A stretch of DNA of 64,000 nt, taken from the NCBI RefSeq assembly GCF_947493875.1, contig NZ_CANLSU010000001.1, positions 434,001 to 498,000 on the forward strand, given 5' to 3'. Made by a program: the position numbers and the translations under genes. The notes beneath the pieces are model-generated. The model searched no databases. It saw only the letters and a list, made by a program, of their open reading frames with translations, and was not told the origin of the DNA. The DNA comes from an uncultured Marinococcus sp. (lineage in GTDB: Bacteria > Bacillota > Bacilli > Bacillales > Marinococcaceae). Each line of letters begins with the position of its first letter. Position 1 is the stretch's first letter. Positions 1-9,554 of this stretch are shown piece after piece.

Positions 1-166
1 GACGGTGGCCAAAAATGAAATTGACATGATGCAGATGTATGATTATGTAGTGGAGAACGATGAGATTGAAAAAGCGGTCTCGCGCATCCGCTCTATTGTC
101 ACTGCAGAACACTGTAAGCAGGAACGCCTGATTGAAAAATATAAAGAATTAGCGGAGGTGGAATAA
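1..166 (+). CDS. gmk: Guanylate kinase, C-terminal end (partial)
   Basis: The reading frame enters from the left edge (first whole codon at base 2) and codes for the last 54 residues, ending at TAA 164-166. The tail contains [16 protein letters not shown] followed by a helix ending KYKELAEVE, which matches the C-terminal lid and helix region of bacterial guanylate kinase (GMP + ATP to GDP + ADP). The catalytic and P-loop parts lie outside the window. The stop overlaps the rpoZ start (TAATG), the arrangement usual for gmk-rpoZ in Bacillales, so the two are translationally coupled. The identification rests on this tail and on the neighbour. Confidence 0.85.
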   Translation, partial: TVAKNEIDMMQMYDYVVENDEIEKAVSRIRSIVTAEHCKQERLIEKYKELAEVE

Positions 167-420
167 TGGCTTCAAACAGAAACGACGAAGGAATGCTGTA
201 TCCGTCCATTGACCAGCTGCTCGGTCATATCAATTCCAAATATACGCTGGTATCCGTATCGGCACGGCGCGCGAGAGATCTCGAAGAAATCGACGGAGCA
301 CTTCCGATGATCGATAACGCAAAATCCGTGAAGGCAGTAGGCATTGCTCTCGAAGAAATCCAGGCCGGCGTGCTCAGCTACCGCCAGGGTGACTACAAAG
401 AACATGACTACGAAGAATAA
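166..420 (+). CDS. rpoZ: RNA polymerase omega subunit
   Basis: 84-residue protein beginning [16 protein letters not shown], with the omega core SKYTLVSVSARRAR (about residues 24-37) that packs against the beta-prime subunit. It helps RNA polymerase assemble and stay stable. The length is slightly above the roughly 67-75 residues of other Bacillus omegas, owing to an acidic tail (DYKEHDYEE). The ATG overlaps the gmk stop, and GGAGGTG lies just upstream inside gmk. A strong terminator follows at 450-484, so gmk-rpoZ ends a transcription unit here. Confidence 0.95.
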   Translation: MASNRNDEGMLYPSIDQLLGHINSKYTLVSVSARRARDLEEIDGALPMIDNAKSVKAVGIALEEIQAGVLSYRQGDYKEHDYEE

Positions 421-449
421 CGGAAAATGAACGGGCACCAGATATGAAG

Positions 450-484
450 AAGCAACCTATGGCATTACGTAGGTTGCTTTTTTT
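450..484 (+). terminator. Rho-independent terminator after rpoZ
   Basis: A perfect 10-bp inverted repeat (AAGCAACCTA / TAGGTTGCTT) with a 10-base loop runs directly into a T tract. It separates gmk-rpoZ from coaBC. Confidence 0.9.
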
Positions 485-518
485 AGCCTGGAAGTGCCTG
501 TAAAAGGAGGACAAAGCT

Positions 519-1715
519 GTGAAGGGAAAAAAAATTGTACTTGGTGTTACAGGAGGAATAGCTGCCTTTAAAGCCGCGGCTCTTGCAAGCAGGCTGTACC
601 AGGCAGGGGCAGAGCTGCGTATTATTATGACTCCGGAAGCGAAAGAGTTTATCACTCCGCTTACATTTCAGGCGCTGACCCGCTCAAGAGTGTATGACGA
701 TACGTTTGCAGAAGCCGACCCTTCGGTTGTTTCCCATATTGATGTGGCAGACTGGGCGGATGTATTTATTGTAGCTCCTGCGTCAGCCAACACGCTTGGA
801 AAGCTTGCGAACGGGCTGGCAGACGATATGCTCACGACTACAATGATGGCGACGCTTGCCAACGTCTATGTCGCACCGGCGATGAACGTCAACATGTATA
901 ATCATCCTAGCTTTCAGCGCAACAAGGAAACATTAAAGCAGGACGGCTACCGGTTCATTGAACCCGGGGAGGGCTATCTTGCCTGCGGCTGGATCGGCAA
1001 AGGCCGGATGGCAGAGCCCGAGGATATTATGCAGTTTGTGCAGGATGCCGAGGATGTGGGCACTCCGCTTGCAGGCAAACGGGTGCTTGTCACAGCCGGT
1101 CCGACGCATGAGCATATTGATCCGTTCCGGGTCGTTACCAACCCGTCGAGCGGAAAAATGGGGTTTGCGATTGCAGAGGAAGCAGCCCGGCGGGGAGCAG
1201 AGGTGACGCTGGTGGCGGGGCCGGTGACGCTCTCCACCCCCGGCGGAGTCCAGACAAGAATCGATGTGGAAAGCGTGGAGGATATGCGCGAAGCCGTGCT
1301 GACCCATTACGATACGTCGGATGTGGTTATTAAAGCAGCTGCTGTGTCCGATTACCGGCCGGAGACCGTGTATGAAAAAAAACAGAAGAAAAAGGGCGAC
1401 AGCCTTGAGATACCGATGGTGAAAACACCGGATATTCTCCAGGAGCTCGGAGAAAAAAAGAAGCATCAGCTTTTGATTGGCTTCGCTGCAGAATCGGAAC
1501 ACCTCGTGGAATACGCAGAAAGCAAGCGGCAGCGTAAAAACGCCGATTTAATTGTAGCCAATGAAATCGGCAAAGCGGCCTCCGGCTTCCGTGCCGATGA
1601 AAATACAATCACCTTCGTGGATGAAAACGGAGCCGTTTCTTTTCCTGCCCAGTCGAAGCATGAGGCGGCGGCAGAAATTATGGCCTGGCTGCAGAAACGA
1701 ATAGGAGACGCGTAA
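519..1715 (+). CDS. coaBC: Bifunctional phosphopantothenoylcysteine synthetase/decarboxylase
   Basis: 398 residues, the normal length for the fused CoaB-CoaC (Dfp) enzyme of coenzyme A synthesis. The N-terminal flavin-dependent decarboxylase half (about 1-185) has the FMN-binding start GVTGGIAAFKAA, the APAMNVNMY motif and active-site Cys156 in ACGWIGKGRMA. The C-terminal half (about 188-398) is the CTP-dependent synthetase and starts with VLVTAGPTHEHIDPFR. The start is GTG with AAAGGAGG (503-510) eight bases upstream. priA follows after 2 bases, so the two are probably cotranscribed. Confidence 0.95.
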   Translation: MKGKKIVLGVTGGIAAFKAAALASRLYQAGAELRIIMTPEAKEFITPLTFQALTRSRVYDDTFAEADPSVVSHIDVADWADVFIVAPASANTLGKLANGLADDMLTTTMMATLANVYVAPAMNVNMYNHPSFQRNKETLKQDGYRFIEPGEGYLACGWIGKGRMAEPEDIMQFVQDAEDVGTPLAGKRVLVTAGPTHEHIDPFRVVTNPSSGKMGFAIAEEAARRGAEVTLVAGPVTLSTPGGVQTRIDVESVEDMREAVLTHYDTSDVVIKAAAVSDYRPETVYEKKQKKKGDSLEIPMVKTPDILQELGEKKKHQLLIGFAAESEHLVEYAESKRQRKNADLIVANEIGKAASGFRADENTITFVDENGAVSFPAQSKHEAAAEIMAWLQKRIGDA

Positions 1716-1717
1716 CT

Positions 1718-4126
1718 ATGTACGCCAAAGTTATTGTTGATATAGCGACCGGCCAGACGAACCGGGCATTTGATTATGAGATCCCGGCATCTCTCGAAAT
1801 GCTAGCGCGCCCCGGGTCGAGAGTGACGGTGCCATTTGGCGCCCGGAAAATTCAGGGGTTTATCTGGCGGATCGAAGAAAAAACAGAGCTTGCCCGGGTG
1901 AAGCCGATCACGGATGTGCTTGATCCCCATCCGGTGCTCACCCAGGAGCTGCTTGAGCTAGGGGAATACCTCGCCGTGGAAACGGTATGCTTTTTAATCA
2001 CCGCCTACCAGTCGATGATCCCGGCGGCTATCCGGGCAAAGCCAAAAAAGAAAATTGAGCTGCTCGTATCTGTGGAAACTCTGCCGCCTGTGCTGCAGGC
2101 GGTGTTTCAGAAGCAGACAACAGTCGACTGGAAGGACCTCCCGGACGAAAAAGCTGTGATGCAGCACGTGCAGGAAGCTGTCCGGCATGAACAGATCCGG
2201 ATCGACTACCAGGTGAAGGACCAGACGAAAAAGCAGACCAGGCGGATGCTGCGGCTTCATCCGGAGCACCGGGCGCATGCGGCTTCGCTTACGGCAAAAG
2301 CGAAAAAACAGCTGGAGCTGTATGACTGGTTTCTTTCGATTGGGGACGAAGAGGCGGTCGTGCCTGCGGCCCAGCTGCTGCATGAGCAGACGGCGAGCCG
2401 GGCCGTCATTCAGGGCCTTGTGGAAAAAAATATCCTAATGGAACGGGACCAGGAATCATACCGGGACCCGTTCGAAGACCGCTCATTTGAGGCTACCCCT
2501 CCGCAGGAGCTGACACACGATCAGCAGCGGGCGCTTGCCCCGATTACGGAAAAAGCGTCCCGGCAGCAGCACCATACGTTTTTGCTGCACGGGGTCACCG
2601 GAAGCGGAAAGACAGAAGTGTACCTGCAGGCCATAGACCGTGTGCTGCAGCAGGGGCGGGAAGCGATTGTGCTCGTGCCGGAAATTTCGCTCACCCCCCA
2701 AATGGTTGAACGCTTTAAAGGGCGGTTTGGTGACCAGGTGGCGGTGATGCACAGCGCTCTTTCAAGGGGCGAGCGTTATGACGAATGGCGCAGGGTGCAT
2801 GCCGGAGACGCGAAAGTAGCGGTCGGAGCGCGGTCGGCGATTTTTGCCCCCTTCAAAAATGTCGGCCTGATTATCATTGATGAAGAGCATGAAGGCAGCT
2901 ACAAGCAGGAGGACCACCCCCGGTACCATGCCCGCGAGGTAGCGATCTGGAGAGGCAGGTATCACGGAGCTCCGGTCGTATTGGGGAGTGCAACGCCGTC
3001 GCTGGAGTCTTACGCCCGTGCCGGCAGGGAGGTTTATCAGCTGCTTGAAATGCCGGAGAGAATCAATCAGAAACAGCTGCCTGCCATCGATGTGGTGGAT
3101 ATGCGAGATGAGCTTCATAAGGGCAACCGGTCGGTATTTTCCGAAACGCTGCTTGAAAAGCTGAAGGACCGTCTGGAAAAAGGAGAGCAGAGCATTCTGT
3201 TTTTAAACCGGCGCGGCTACTCTTCGTTTGTGATGTGCCGTTCATGCGGCTATACTGCCGAATGCCCGCACTGTGAAATTACGCTCACGTACCATCAGAC
3301 AAAGCACCAGCTGAAGTGTCACTACTGCGGCTATGAAGAAGCGATGCCTTCGACTTGTCCGTCCTGTGAAAGCGAACAGATCCGCTATTTCGGTACAGGC
3401 ACCCAGAAGGTGGAGGAAGAGCTGACGAAGGTGCTGCCGGAGGCGCGGATTATCCGTATGGATATGGATACGACGACGAAAAAAGGATCCCACGAGCAAA
3501 TGCTTCGCCGGTTCGGAAACGGAGAGGCGGACATTCTGCTTGGTACCCAGATGATTGCCAAAGGACTGGATTTCCCAATGATCACACTGGTCGGTGTGCT
3601 TGCCGCAGACACTATGCTGCATCTGCCTGATTTCCGGGCGCCGGAGCGGACCTTTCAGCTGCTTACCCAGGTGAGCGGCCGGGCCGGCCGGGACAAGCTG
3701 CAGGGTGAAGTCGTGATTCAATCCTACAGCCCTGATCATTACAGCATCCAGTTTGCTAAAAATCACGACTACCCGTCGTTCAGCCGGCATGAAATGGGCC
3801 AGCGCAAGCGGGGCGGCTATCCGCCGTACTACTATTTAACGATGGTCAACGTCTCTCACGAAGAGATCGGGGTAGCGTTAAAGACGGCGGAAAAAGTGAC
3901 GAGCCGGCTGCGGGAGGAATTGTCGCCGCAGGCAAAAATTCTCGGGCCGACCGTTTCTCCGATCGCAAGGATCAAGGATAGATATCGGTACCAATGCATG
4001 ATAAAATACAGGGATGAGCCTGAATTAACGAAAATCCTGAATGATATTGCTGTACATTATCAAAAAGAGACAGCTCAGGATAAGCTGTTTATTACGATTG
4101 ATATGTATCCGCAGTTGTTTCTATAA
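1718..4126 (+). CDS. priA: Primosomal replication restart helicase PriA
   Basis: 802 residues, full length for PriA, the 3'-to-5' helicase that reloads the replisome at stalled forks. Visible parts: the N-terminal DNA-binding domain (about 1-110), Walker A GVTGSGKT at 292-299, Walker B DEEH at 388-391, and a zinc-binding insert between about 507 and 550 with paired CxxC motifs (CRSCGY, CPHC, CHYCGY, CPSC). C-terminal helicase motifs include GTQMIAKGLDFPM and QVSGRAGR. It starts 2 bases after coaBC, preceded by a GGAGA site. In B. subtilis def lies between priA and fmt; here only a 72-base gap does. Confidence 0.96.
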   Translation: MYAKVIVDIATGQTNRAFDYEIPASLEMLARPGSRVTVPFGARKIQGFIWRIEEKTELARVKPITDVLDPHPVLTQELLELGEYLAVETVCFLITAYQSMIPAAIRAKPKKKIELLVSVETLPPVLQAVFQKQTTVDWKDLPDEKAVMQHVQEAVRHEQIRIDYQVKDQTKKQTRRMLRLHPEHRAHAASLTAKAKKQLELYDWFLSIGDEEAVVPAAQLLHEQTASRAVIQGLVEKNILMERDQESYRDPFEDRSFEATPPQELTHDQQRALAPITEKASRQQHHTFLLHGVTGSGKTEVYLQAIDRVLQQGREAIVLVPEISLTPQMVERFKGRFGDQVAVMHSALSRGERYDEWRRVHAGDAKVAVGARSAIFAPFKNVGLIIIDEEHEGSYKQEDHPRYHAREVAIWRGRYHGAPVVLGSATPSLESYARAGREVYQLLEMPERINQKQLPAIDVVDMRDELHKGNRSVFSETLLEKLKDRLEKGEQSILFLNRRGYSSFVMCRSCGYTAECPHCEITLTYHQTKHQLKCHYCGYEEAMPSTCPSCESEQIRYFGTGTQKVEEELTKVLPEARIIRMDMDTTTKKGSHEQMLRRFGNGEADILLGTQMIAKGLDFPMITLVGVLAADTMLHLPDFRAPERTFQLLTQVSGRAGRDKLQGEVVIQSYSPDHYSIQFAKNHDYPSFSRHEMGQRKRGGYPPYYYLTMVNVSHEEIGVALKTAEKVTSRLREELSPQAKILGPTVSPIARIKDRYRYQCMIKYRDEPELTKILNDIAVHYQKETAQDKLFITIDMYPQLFL

Positions 4127-4135
4127 GGTAAACGC

Positions 4136-4174
4136 CAGCCCCGCTGCTTCGATAGTGACCGACGCACGGGGCTG
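4136..4174 (+). terminator. Inverted repeat between priA and fmt (weak terminator or attenuator)
   Basis: CAGCCCCG (4136-4143) pairs perfectly with CGGGGCTG (4167-4174) across a 23-base loop. No proper T tract follows, so efficient termination is doubtful. It occupies the slot where def sits in B. subtilis. Confidence 0.45.
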
Positions 4175-4198
4175 TGTATTGTGAAAAGAGGGATAAAT

Positions 4199-5137
4199 AT
4201 GAACATTTTATTTATGGGAACGCCGGACTTTTCGGTCCCAATCCTGCGGCGTCTGCTTGAAGAGGGCTATCCGGTAACTGCGGTGGTCACTCAGCCGGAC
4301 CGCCCGAAAGGAAGAAAAAAAGAGCTGACCCCGCCGCCGGTCAAAGCAGAAGCAGAAGCGTGGAAGCTTCCTGTACTGCAGCCGGAGAAGCTGAAAAACG
4401 AAGCCTCATTAAACGAAGTGCTGGCAGAAAAGCCGGATTTAATTATTACAGCGGCCTTCGGCCAGATTCTGCCGAAGAAGCTTCTTGAAGCTCCGTCCAT
4501 TGCAGCGGTGAATGTGCACGCTTCCCTGCTTCCTGAATACCGCGGAGGCGCCCCGATTCACCAGGCGGTCATCGACGGCCGGGAAAAAACAGGCGTCACG
4601 ATTATGGATATGGTGTCGAAGCTTGATGCCGGCGACATCATCCGTCAGCAGGAAGTGACGATTGAATGGGAGGATACGGTCGGGGATGTGCATGACAAGC
4701 TGAGCGCCGTCGGAGCAGATCTTTTGATCGACACGCTGCCCGCGGTTATTGACGGGACGGCGGAACGGACTCCGCAGCATGAAGATGAAGTAACGTTTGC
4801 GTCAAATATCCAGCGCGGTCAGGAAAGAATCGACTGGAAGCAGAGCGGCCGCTCGATTTATAACCAGATCCGCGGAATGAACCCGTGGCCGGTGGCCTAT
4901 ACAGAGAAAGAGGGAAAGTCGATCAAGCTGTGGCGGGCTGAATGGATTGACGCGTCCGTCAATGCTTACGGGGGAACCATTACCGATATCACGGATGACT
5001 ACATTGATGTGGCAGCCGGTGACGGCACGGCGGTCCGGCTGTGGGAGATTCAGCCGGCCGGAAAAAAACGGATGAAAACGGCCGAATTTTTGCGTGGCAG
5101 CCACGGCTGGTCCAAAGGAGAGAGTTTTAATGAATAA
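4199..5137 (+). CDS. fmt: Methionyl-tRNA formyltransferase
   Basis: 312 residues. It transfers a formyl group from 10-formyl-THF to initiator Met-tRNA. The N-terminal Rossmann domain begins MNILFMGTPDFSVP; the catalytic signature VHASLLPEYRGGAPI carries His107; a smaller OB-like C-terminal domain (about 205-312) binds tRNA. I chose the ATG at 4199 rather than the in-frame GTG at 4181 because the protein aligns from MNILF and an AAAGAGGG site sits seven bases upstream. Its 3' end overlaps the rsmB start. The usual partner def is absent from this cluster. Confidence 0.95.
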   Translation: MNILFMGTPDFSVPILRRLLEEGYPVTAVVTQPDRPKGRKKELTPPPVKAEAEAWKLPVLQPEKLKNEASLNEVLAEKPDLIITAAFGQILPKKLLEAPSIAAVNVHASLLPEYRGGAPIHQAVIDGREKTGVTIMDMVSKLDAGDIIRQQEVTIEWEDTVGDVHDKLSAVGADLLIDTLPAVIDGTAERTPQHEDEVTFASNIQRGQERIDWKQSGRSIYNQIRGMNPWPVAYTEKEGKSIKLWRAEWIDASVNAYGGTITDITDDYIDVAAGDGTAVRLWEIQPAGKKRMKTAEFLRGSHGWSKGESFNE

Positions 5138-6512
5138 AACGGAGCCTTCCTATTCCCTCCGCTATACAGCTGCTGCCCTGCTCGAGCGGGTGGAGACCGG
5201 CCAGGCCTTCAGCCACCTGCTGCTCCATCACGAGCTCGCCGGGAAAGCATGGTCGAGGGAGGACGCCGGTCTGCTGACCGAAATTGTTTACGGCACCCTG
5301 CGCCGCCAGAACACCCTCGACTACATGCTCGGGGTTTTTGTGAACAAACCGCTAACGAAGCTTGACGCCTGGGTACGCGTGCTTTTGCGCATGAGTGTGT
5401 ATCAGATGCGCTATCTTGACCGGGTGCCGGACCACGCCGTTGTGGATGAGGCAGTGAAAATCGCTAAGCAGCGGGGAAACAAAGGGGTGAGCGGTTTTGT
5501 GAACGGGGTGCTCCGCTCCCTGCAGCGCAAAGGATTTCCCGATACCTCTGCAATCAAAAATGCAGAGGAACGGTTGGCCGTCGATTACAGCCATCCGGCA
5601 TGGATGCTGAAGGAATGGCAGAACGCCTACGGAGAACAAACAGCTCTCCGTATTGCCGAAGCAAACAATGTCACGCCAAAAACGAGCGTGCGGGTCTCCC
5701 CGGAGGCTGAACTCGAAGACGTGCAGGAAATGCTTGAGCAGGAAGGCATTCAGACAACCCGCGGGGCTATTGCGGAGAAAGCATTAATTGTAGAAAAAGG
5801 AAATGTTCTCGTCACCGAAGCGTATCAGAACGGCTATATAACGGTGCAGGACGAAAGCTCCATGAAGGCCGGCGAAGCACTGAAGGTTGAAGAAAGCATG
5901 GATATTCTCGACGCCTGTGCCGCCCCGGGCGGAAAATCAACGGACCTGGCTGAGCGTACCGGACCGGGCGGAAGCGTGACCGCCCATGACCTGAGTGCAA
6001 AAAAGCTAAACCAGATTGAAGAGCAGGCGGCAAGGCTGCAGCTTGAAAATATCGCAACTGCCGCCGGGGATGCACGTCAATTGACAACGACTTTTCCGGC
6101 GCGTACATTTGACCGGGTGCTCGTCGATGCTCCGTGCAGCGGACTTGGCGTTATCCGGAAAAAGCCCGAGCAGAAATGGGCCAAAAAAGTAGAGGATTTT
6201 GAACGCCTGCCGGAGATACAGCAGGAAATATTGAATGAAGCTGTAAGTATGTTACGATTTAATGGAAGGATTGTGTACAGCACATGTACCATTCGTCCAG
6301 AAGAGAACGAACAGGTGTGGGAAGCGTTTTTGCACCGGCATCCAGAACTTACGCCAGACCATGAACTGACCGACAAACTAAACATTTCAGAAATAGAGCA
6401 TTTTTCCAGCGAATACGGATGGTGCACGATTCTTCCCCATGAATACGGCACAGACGGATTTTTCATTGCTGCGGCGGTAAAAAATAATCAGGAAGAAACG
6501 GAAGGAGCATAA
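5130..6512 (+). CDS. rsmB: 16S rRNA m5C967 methyltransferase
   Basis: 460 residues. An N-terminal NusB-like helical RNA-binding domain (about 1-140) is followed by a SAM-dependent methyltransferase domain with [15 protein letters not shown] (SAM loop), DAPCSGLG (Cys336, product release) and [10 protein letters not shown] (Cys386, the nucleophile), the two-cysteine arrangement of RNA m5C methyltransferases. The ATG at 5130 has AAAGGAG (5114-5120) upstream and overlaps the fmt stop by 8 bases. rlmN follows after 2 bases, forming an RNA-modification run. Confidence 0.94.
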   Translation: MNKTEPSYSLRYTAAALLERVETGQAFSHLLLHHELAGKAWSREDAGLLTEIVYGTLRRQNTLDYMLGVFVNKPLTKLDAWVRVLLRMSVYQMRYLDRVPDHAVVDEAVKIAKQRGNKGVSGFVNGVLRSLQRKGFPDTSAIKNAEERLAVDYSHPAWMLKEWQNAYGEQTALRIAEANNVTPKTSVRVSPEAELEDVQEMLEQEGIQTTRGAIAEKALIVEKGNVLVTEAYQNGYITVQDESSMKAGEALKVEESMDILDACAAPGGKSTDLAERTGPGGSVTAHDLSAKKLNQIEEQAARLQLENIATAAGDARQLTTTFPARTFDRVLVDAPCSGLGVIRKKPEQKWAKKVEDFERLPEIQQEILNEAVSMLRFNGRIVYSTCTIRPEENEQVWEAFLHRHPELTPDHELTDKLNISEIEHFSSEYGWCTILPHEYGTDGFFIAAAVKNNQEETEGA

Positions 6513-6514
6513 GC

Positions 6515-7612
6515 ATGCAGATTTTAAAAAAGGAGGCGCCTGCCCCGCAAACGGACAGCCCCTCCATGTACAGCTTGAAATACGAGGAACTTGAACAATG
6601 GTTAAAAGAAAACGGGGAGCCGGCGTTCCGGGCGAAGCAGCTGTTTGAATGGATGTATCAAAAGCGCGTAACCTCCTTTGAGGAAATGACCAACATCCCG
6701 AAAACGCTTCGCGAAAAGCTCGAAAGCACATTTACACTGACGACGTTAAAAGAGGTCATCCATCAGCAGTCCCAGGACGGCACGATTAAGATTTTGTTTG
6801 AGCTGCAGGACGGCTATACGATCGAAACCGTACTGATGAAGCATGATTACGGCTACAGCGTCTGTGTAACCACCCAGGTAGGCTGCCGGCTCGGCTGCAC
6901 CTTCTGTGCTTCCACACTCGGCGGCTTGAAAAGAAACCTCGAAGGCGGCGAAATTACCGCCCAGGTTCTTGAATCCCAGCGTCTGCTTGACGAAAGAGAC
7001 GAACGTGTCAGCTCGATCGTTGTGATGGGAATCGGCGAGCCGTTCGATAACTACGACGGTCTGATGAACTTTCTGCGCGTAGTCAATCACAACGATGGTT
7101 TAAACATCGGTGCACGCCACATTACCGTTTCCACCAGCGGGGTCGTGCCGCGCATTTATGATTTTGCCAACGAAAACATGCAGATCAATTTCGCAGTATC
7201 CCTCCACGCAGCGAACACAGAAACCCGCAGCCGGCTGATGCCGATCAACCGCGCATGGGACGTCTCTGAGCTGATGGATTCAATTCGCTACTATCAGAAG
7301 AAAACGAACCGGAGAGTGACGTTTGAGTACGGATTGTTCGGCCAGGTAAACGACCAGAAAGAGGATGCAGACGAACTCGCTGACCTGATCGGTGATTTGA
7401 AATGCCACGTCAATCTGATCCCTGTGAACGACGTTCCGGAAAGAAATTACGTGCGTACCACAAGAAACGACATTTTTGCGTTTGAAAAGGCATTAAAAGA
7501 CCGCGGGGTGAACGTAACGATCCGGCGTGAGCAGGGGCACGATATCGATGCAGCCTGTGGACAGCTGCGTGCCAACCAGCGGAAGGAAGAAACGGAGGCT
7601 AATTCCCAGTGA
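6515..7612 (+). CDS. rlmN: Radical SAM 23S rRNA/tRNA adenine-C2 methyltransferase
   Basis: 365 residues. It makes m2A2503 in 23S rRNA and m2A37 in some tRNAs. The radical-SAM cluster motif CxxxCxxC is Cys124-Cys128-Cys131 ([11 protein letters not shown]), followed by [10 protein letters not shown] and a C-terminal methyl-carrying cysteine (Cys348 in DAACGQL). An accessory N-terminal domain covers about residues 15-100. The ATG lies two bases after rsmB, with AAGGAG upstream. The stop overlaps the GTG of prpC (GTGA). Confidence 0.95.
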   Translation: MQILKKEAPAPQTDSPSMYSLKYEELEQWLKENGEPAFRAKQLFEWMYQKRVTSFEEMTNIPKTLREKLESTFTLTTLKEVIHQQSQDGTIKILFELQDGYTIETVLMKHDYGYSVCVTTQVGCRLGCTFCASTLGGLKRNLEGGEITAQVLESQRLLDERDERVSSIVVMGIGEPFDNYDGLMNFLRVVNHNDGLNIGARHITVSTSGVVPRIYDFANENMQINFAVSLHAANTETRSRLMPINRAWDVSELMDSIRYYQKKTNRRVTFEYGLFGQVNDQKEDADELADLIGDLKCHVNLIPVNDVPERNYVRTTRNDIFAFEKALKDRGVNVTIRREQGHDIDAACGQLRANQRKEETEANSQ

Positions 7613-8358
7613 ACCACATGTTCTTAACAGACCGGGGGAAAATCCGTCCCCATAATGAAGATACCGGAGGCATTGTCACGCATGCTTCCGGCATTGTTTT
7701 AGCTGTCGTAGCCGATGGAATGGGCGGTCACTCAGCCGGGGATGTGGCAAGCGCCATGGCCTATCAGACGTTAAAGGATGCATGGGAGGAAAACCCGTCT
7801 GTTGATTCCATTGAACAGGCGTCCGAGTGGCTGACTGACAACATGATGAAAGCAAATGAAGCCATCATCCGCCACGCCGATCATTATCCGGAGCATGCGG
7901 GAATGGGAACGACCCTTGTCGCAGCTATCTGCCATCCGTCGTTTACCGTGACCGGAAATATCGGCGACAGCCGCAGCTACATCTGGACGGACCGTACTGT
8001 TCAGCAGCAGAGTGAAGACCACTCCCTTGTGCAGGAGCTGTATAACAAGGGACAGATTTCAGCACTCGAAGCGGAGTCGCATCCGCAGAAAAATATATTA
8101 ACGAAAGCACTCGGCACGGACCGCGGCCTTTCCCCTGACATCTACACGTATGAATGGGGCGAAGGGGACGGCGTGCTTCTTTGTACCGACGGGCTGACAA
8201 ATAAGCTCGGCTCTGAAGACATGACCCGGATGCTCGATTCCCACAAACACCTTCGTGAAGGTGTGGAAGCAATGGTGCAGGCAGCTAACGACCGCGGAGG
8301 CGAAGACAATATAACGATTGCGGTGGTATTGCGGGAGGAAGAGGTATGGACCAACTGA
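7609..8358 (+). CDS. prpC: PP2C-family serine/threonine protein phosphatase
   Basis: 249 residues. PP2C (PPM) metal-dependent phosphatase with the conserved metal-site motifs RPHNEDT (14-18), VADGMGGH (Asp36), [14 protein letters not shown] and GGEDNITI near the end. In Bacillales it removes phosphates placed by PrkC, encoded next and overlapping by 13 bases. I prefer the GTG at 7609, coupled to the rlmN stop, over ATG 7618: the GGAGG at about 7593 is better placed for GTG, and the B. subtilis protein has a similar length before the RPHNED motif. Confidence 0.93.
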   Translation: MNHMFLTDRGKIRPHNEDTGGIVTHASGIVLAVVADGMGGHSAGDVASAMAYQTLKDAWEENPSVDSIEQASEWLTDNMMKANEAIIRHADHYPEHAGMGTTLVAAICHPSFTVTGNIGDSRSYIWTDRTVQQQSEDHSLVQELYNKGQISALEAESHPQKNILTKALGTDRGLSPDIYTYEWGEGDGVLLCTDGLTNKLGSEDMTRMLDSHKHLREGVEAMVQAANDRGGEDNITIAVVLREEEVWTN

Positions 8359-9554
8359 TCGGACGCCGTATCAGTGACCGTTATCATATTAAGCGCCTCC
8401 TTGGAAGCGGCGGTATGGCGTACGTGTATCTCGGAGAGGATATGATTTTGGAACGGCTGGTGGCAATTAAAATTCTTCAGCCGCAGTTTAACGGCGATGA
8501 GGAATTTCTGCAGCGTTTCCGGCGGGAATCCCGGGCAGCCACTATTCTGGGCCACAGAAACACGGTCAATATTTATGACGTTGGCGAAGAACGGGAACTG
8601 CATTATATTGTCATGGAATACGTGGAGGGCCAGACGGTGAAGGAAATGATCCGTCTGCATGGGCCTCTGCCGCTTGAACAGGCGGTCCATATGACCAAGC
8701 AGCTGCTTGAGGCATTGATGCAGGCGCACAGCCATGGCATCATCCACCGGGACATTAAGCCCCACAATCTTCTTTCCAACGACCGCGGGGAAATAAAAGT
8801 AGCTGATTTTGGTATTGCCCGTGCTGCGTCTGCTTCTACGATCACGCAGACTAATACGATGATGGGCTCCGTGCATTATATTTCGCCGGAGCAGGCCAGA
8901 GGCGGCATGGTAAGTGCGCGCTCGGACATCTATGCAGCCGGTGTCGTTCTGTTTGAAATGGTAACCGGGATGGTTCCCTACAATGCAGAATCCGCCGTGA
9001 GTATTGCTTTAAAACATATCCAGGAGCCGCTTCCGGATCCTGCACAGCTCCGGCAGGGCCTGCCGCAGAGTCTGTCGAACGTTATTTTAAAAGCTGCGGC
9101 GAAAAGCCCGGATGACCGTTACGCGAGCGCCGAAGAAATGTATGAGGATATCCGTTCTGCGCTGTCGGACGAGAGAAGAAGCGAACGCCCTTATTTCATC
9201 CAGAACGGTTATGCCAATGCCCATGACCGGGAATGGGCGGATCCCCAGGCGGCTGAAGAGGATACGATGGTAGCAGCGCCGGCTGTTCAAAAAGAGGATC
9301 AGGGTGCTCCCGGCCCGGAAACGACAGTGGACCGGCAGCCGGAAAAAACGAAAAAATGGCCGTATGTTGTGGCCTGTATACTCGTATTTTCAGGAGCAGC
9401 CTTTTTCTACTGGCTGCTTCCAGAGATGTTTGTGGTAAGCGGTGCTGTGAAAGTATTTCCCTTAGTGCAGACAACAGGGTGGAACGTGGCTGATGCAGAG
9501 CAGGTTCAAGTATTACAAGAAGGGGCGAAGGTATGGCGACAGGTCGAATTGTAA
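8346..9554 (+). CDS. prkC: Membrane Ser/Thr kinase of the PrkC type, without PASTA repeats
   Basis: 402 residues, against about 648 in B. subtilis PrkC. The kinase domain (about 11-270) is intact: glycine loop LGSGGMAYVYLG, Lys42 in VAIKIL, HRDIKPHN with Asp136, DFG at 154-156 and an activation segment with several threonines (ITQTNTMMGS). A variable linker (about 275-335) is followed by one membrane span (about 338-358, WPYVVACILVFSGAAFFYW). Only about 43 residues lie outside, with no recognisable PASTA domain; B. subtilis PrkC has three that bind peptidoglycan fragments. The last codons overlap the rsgA ribosome site and start by 22 bases. I see no disrupted PASTA frame before rsgA, so this looks like a settled truncation. 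Confidence 0.9.
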   Translation: MDQLIGRRISDRYHIKRLLGSGGMAYVYLGEDMILERLVAIKILQPQFNGDEEFLQRFRRESRAATILGHRNTVNIYDVGEERELHYIVMEYVEGQTVKEMIRLHGPLPLEQAVHMTKQLLEALMQAHSHGIIHRDIKPHNLLSNDRGEIKVADFGIARAASASTITQTNTMMGSVHYISPEQARGGMVSARSDIYAAGVVLFEMVTGMVPYNAESAVSIALKHIQEPLPDPAQLRQGLPQSLSNVILKAAAKSPDDRYASAEEMYEDIRSALSDERRSERPYFIQNGYANAHDREWADPQAAEEDTMVAAPAVQKEDQGAPGPETTVDRQPEKTKKWPYVVACILVFSGAAFFYWLLPEMFVVSGAVKVFPLVQTTGWNVADAEQVQVLQEGAKVWRQVEL

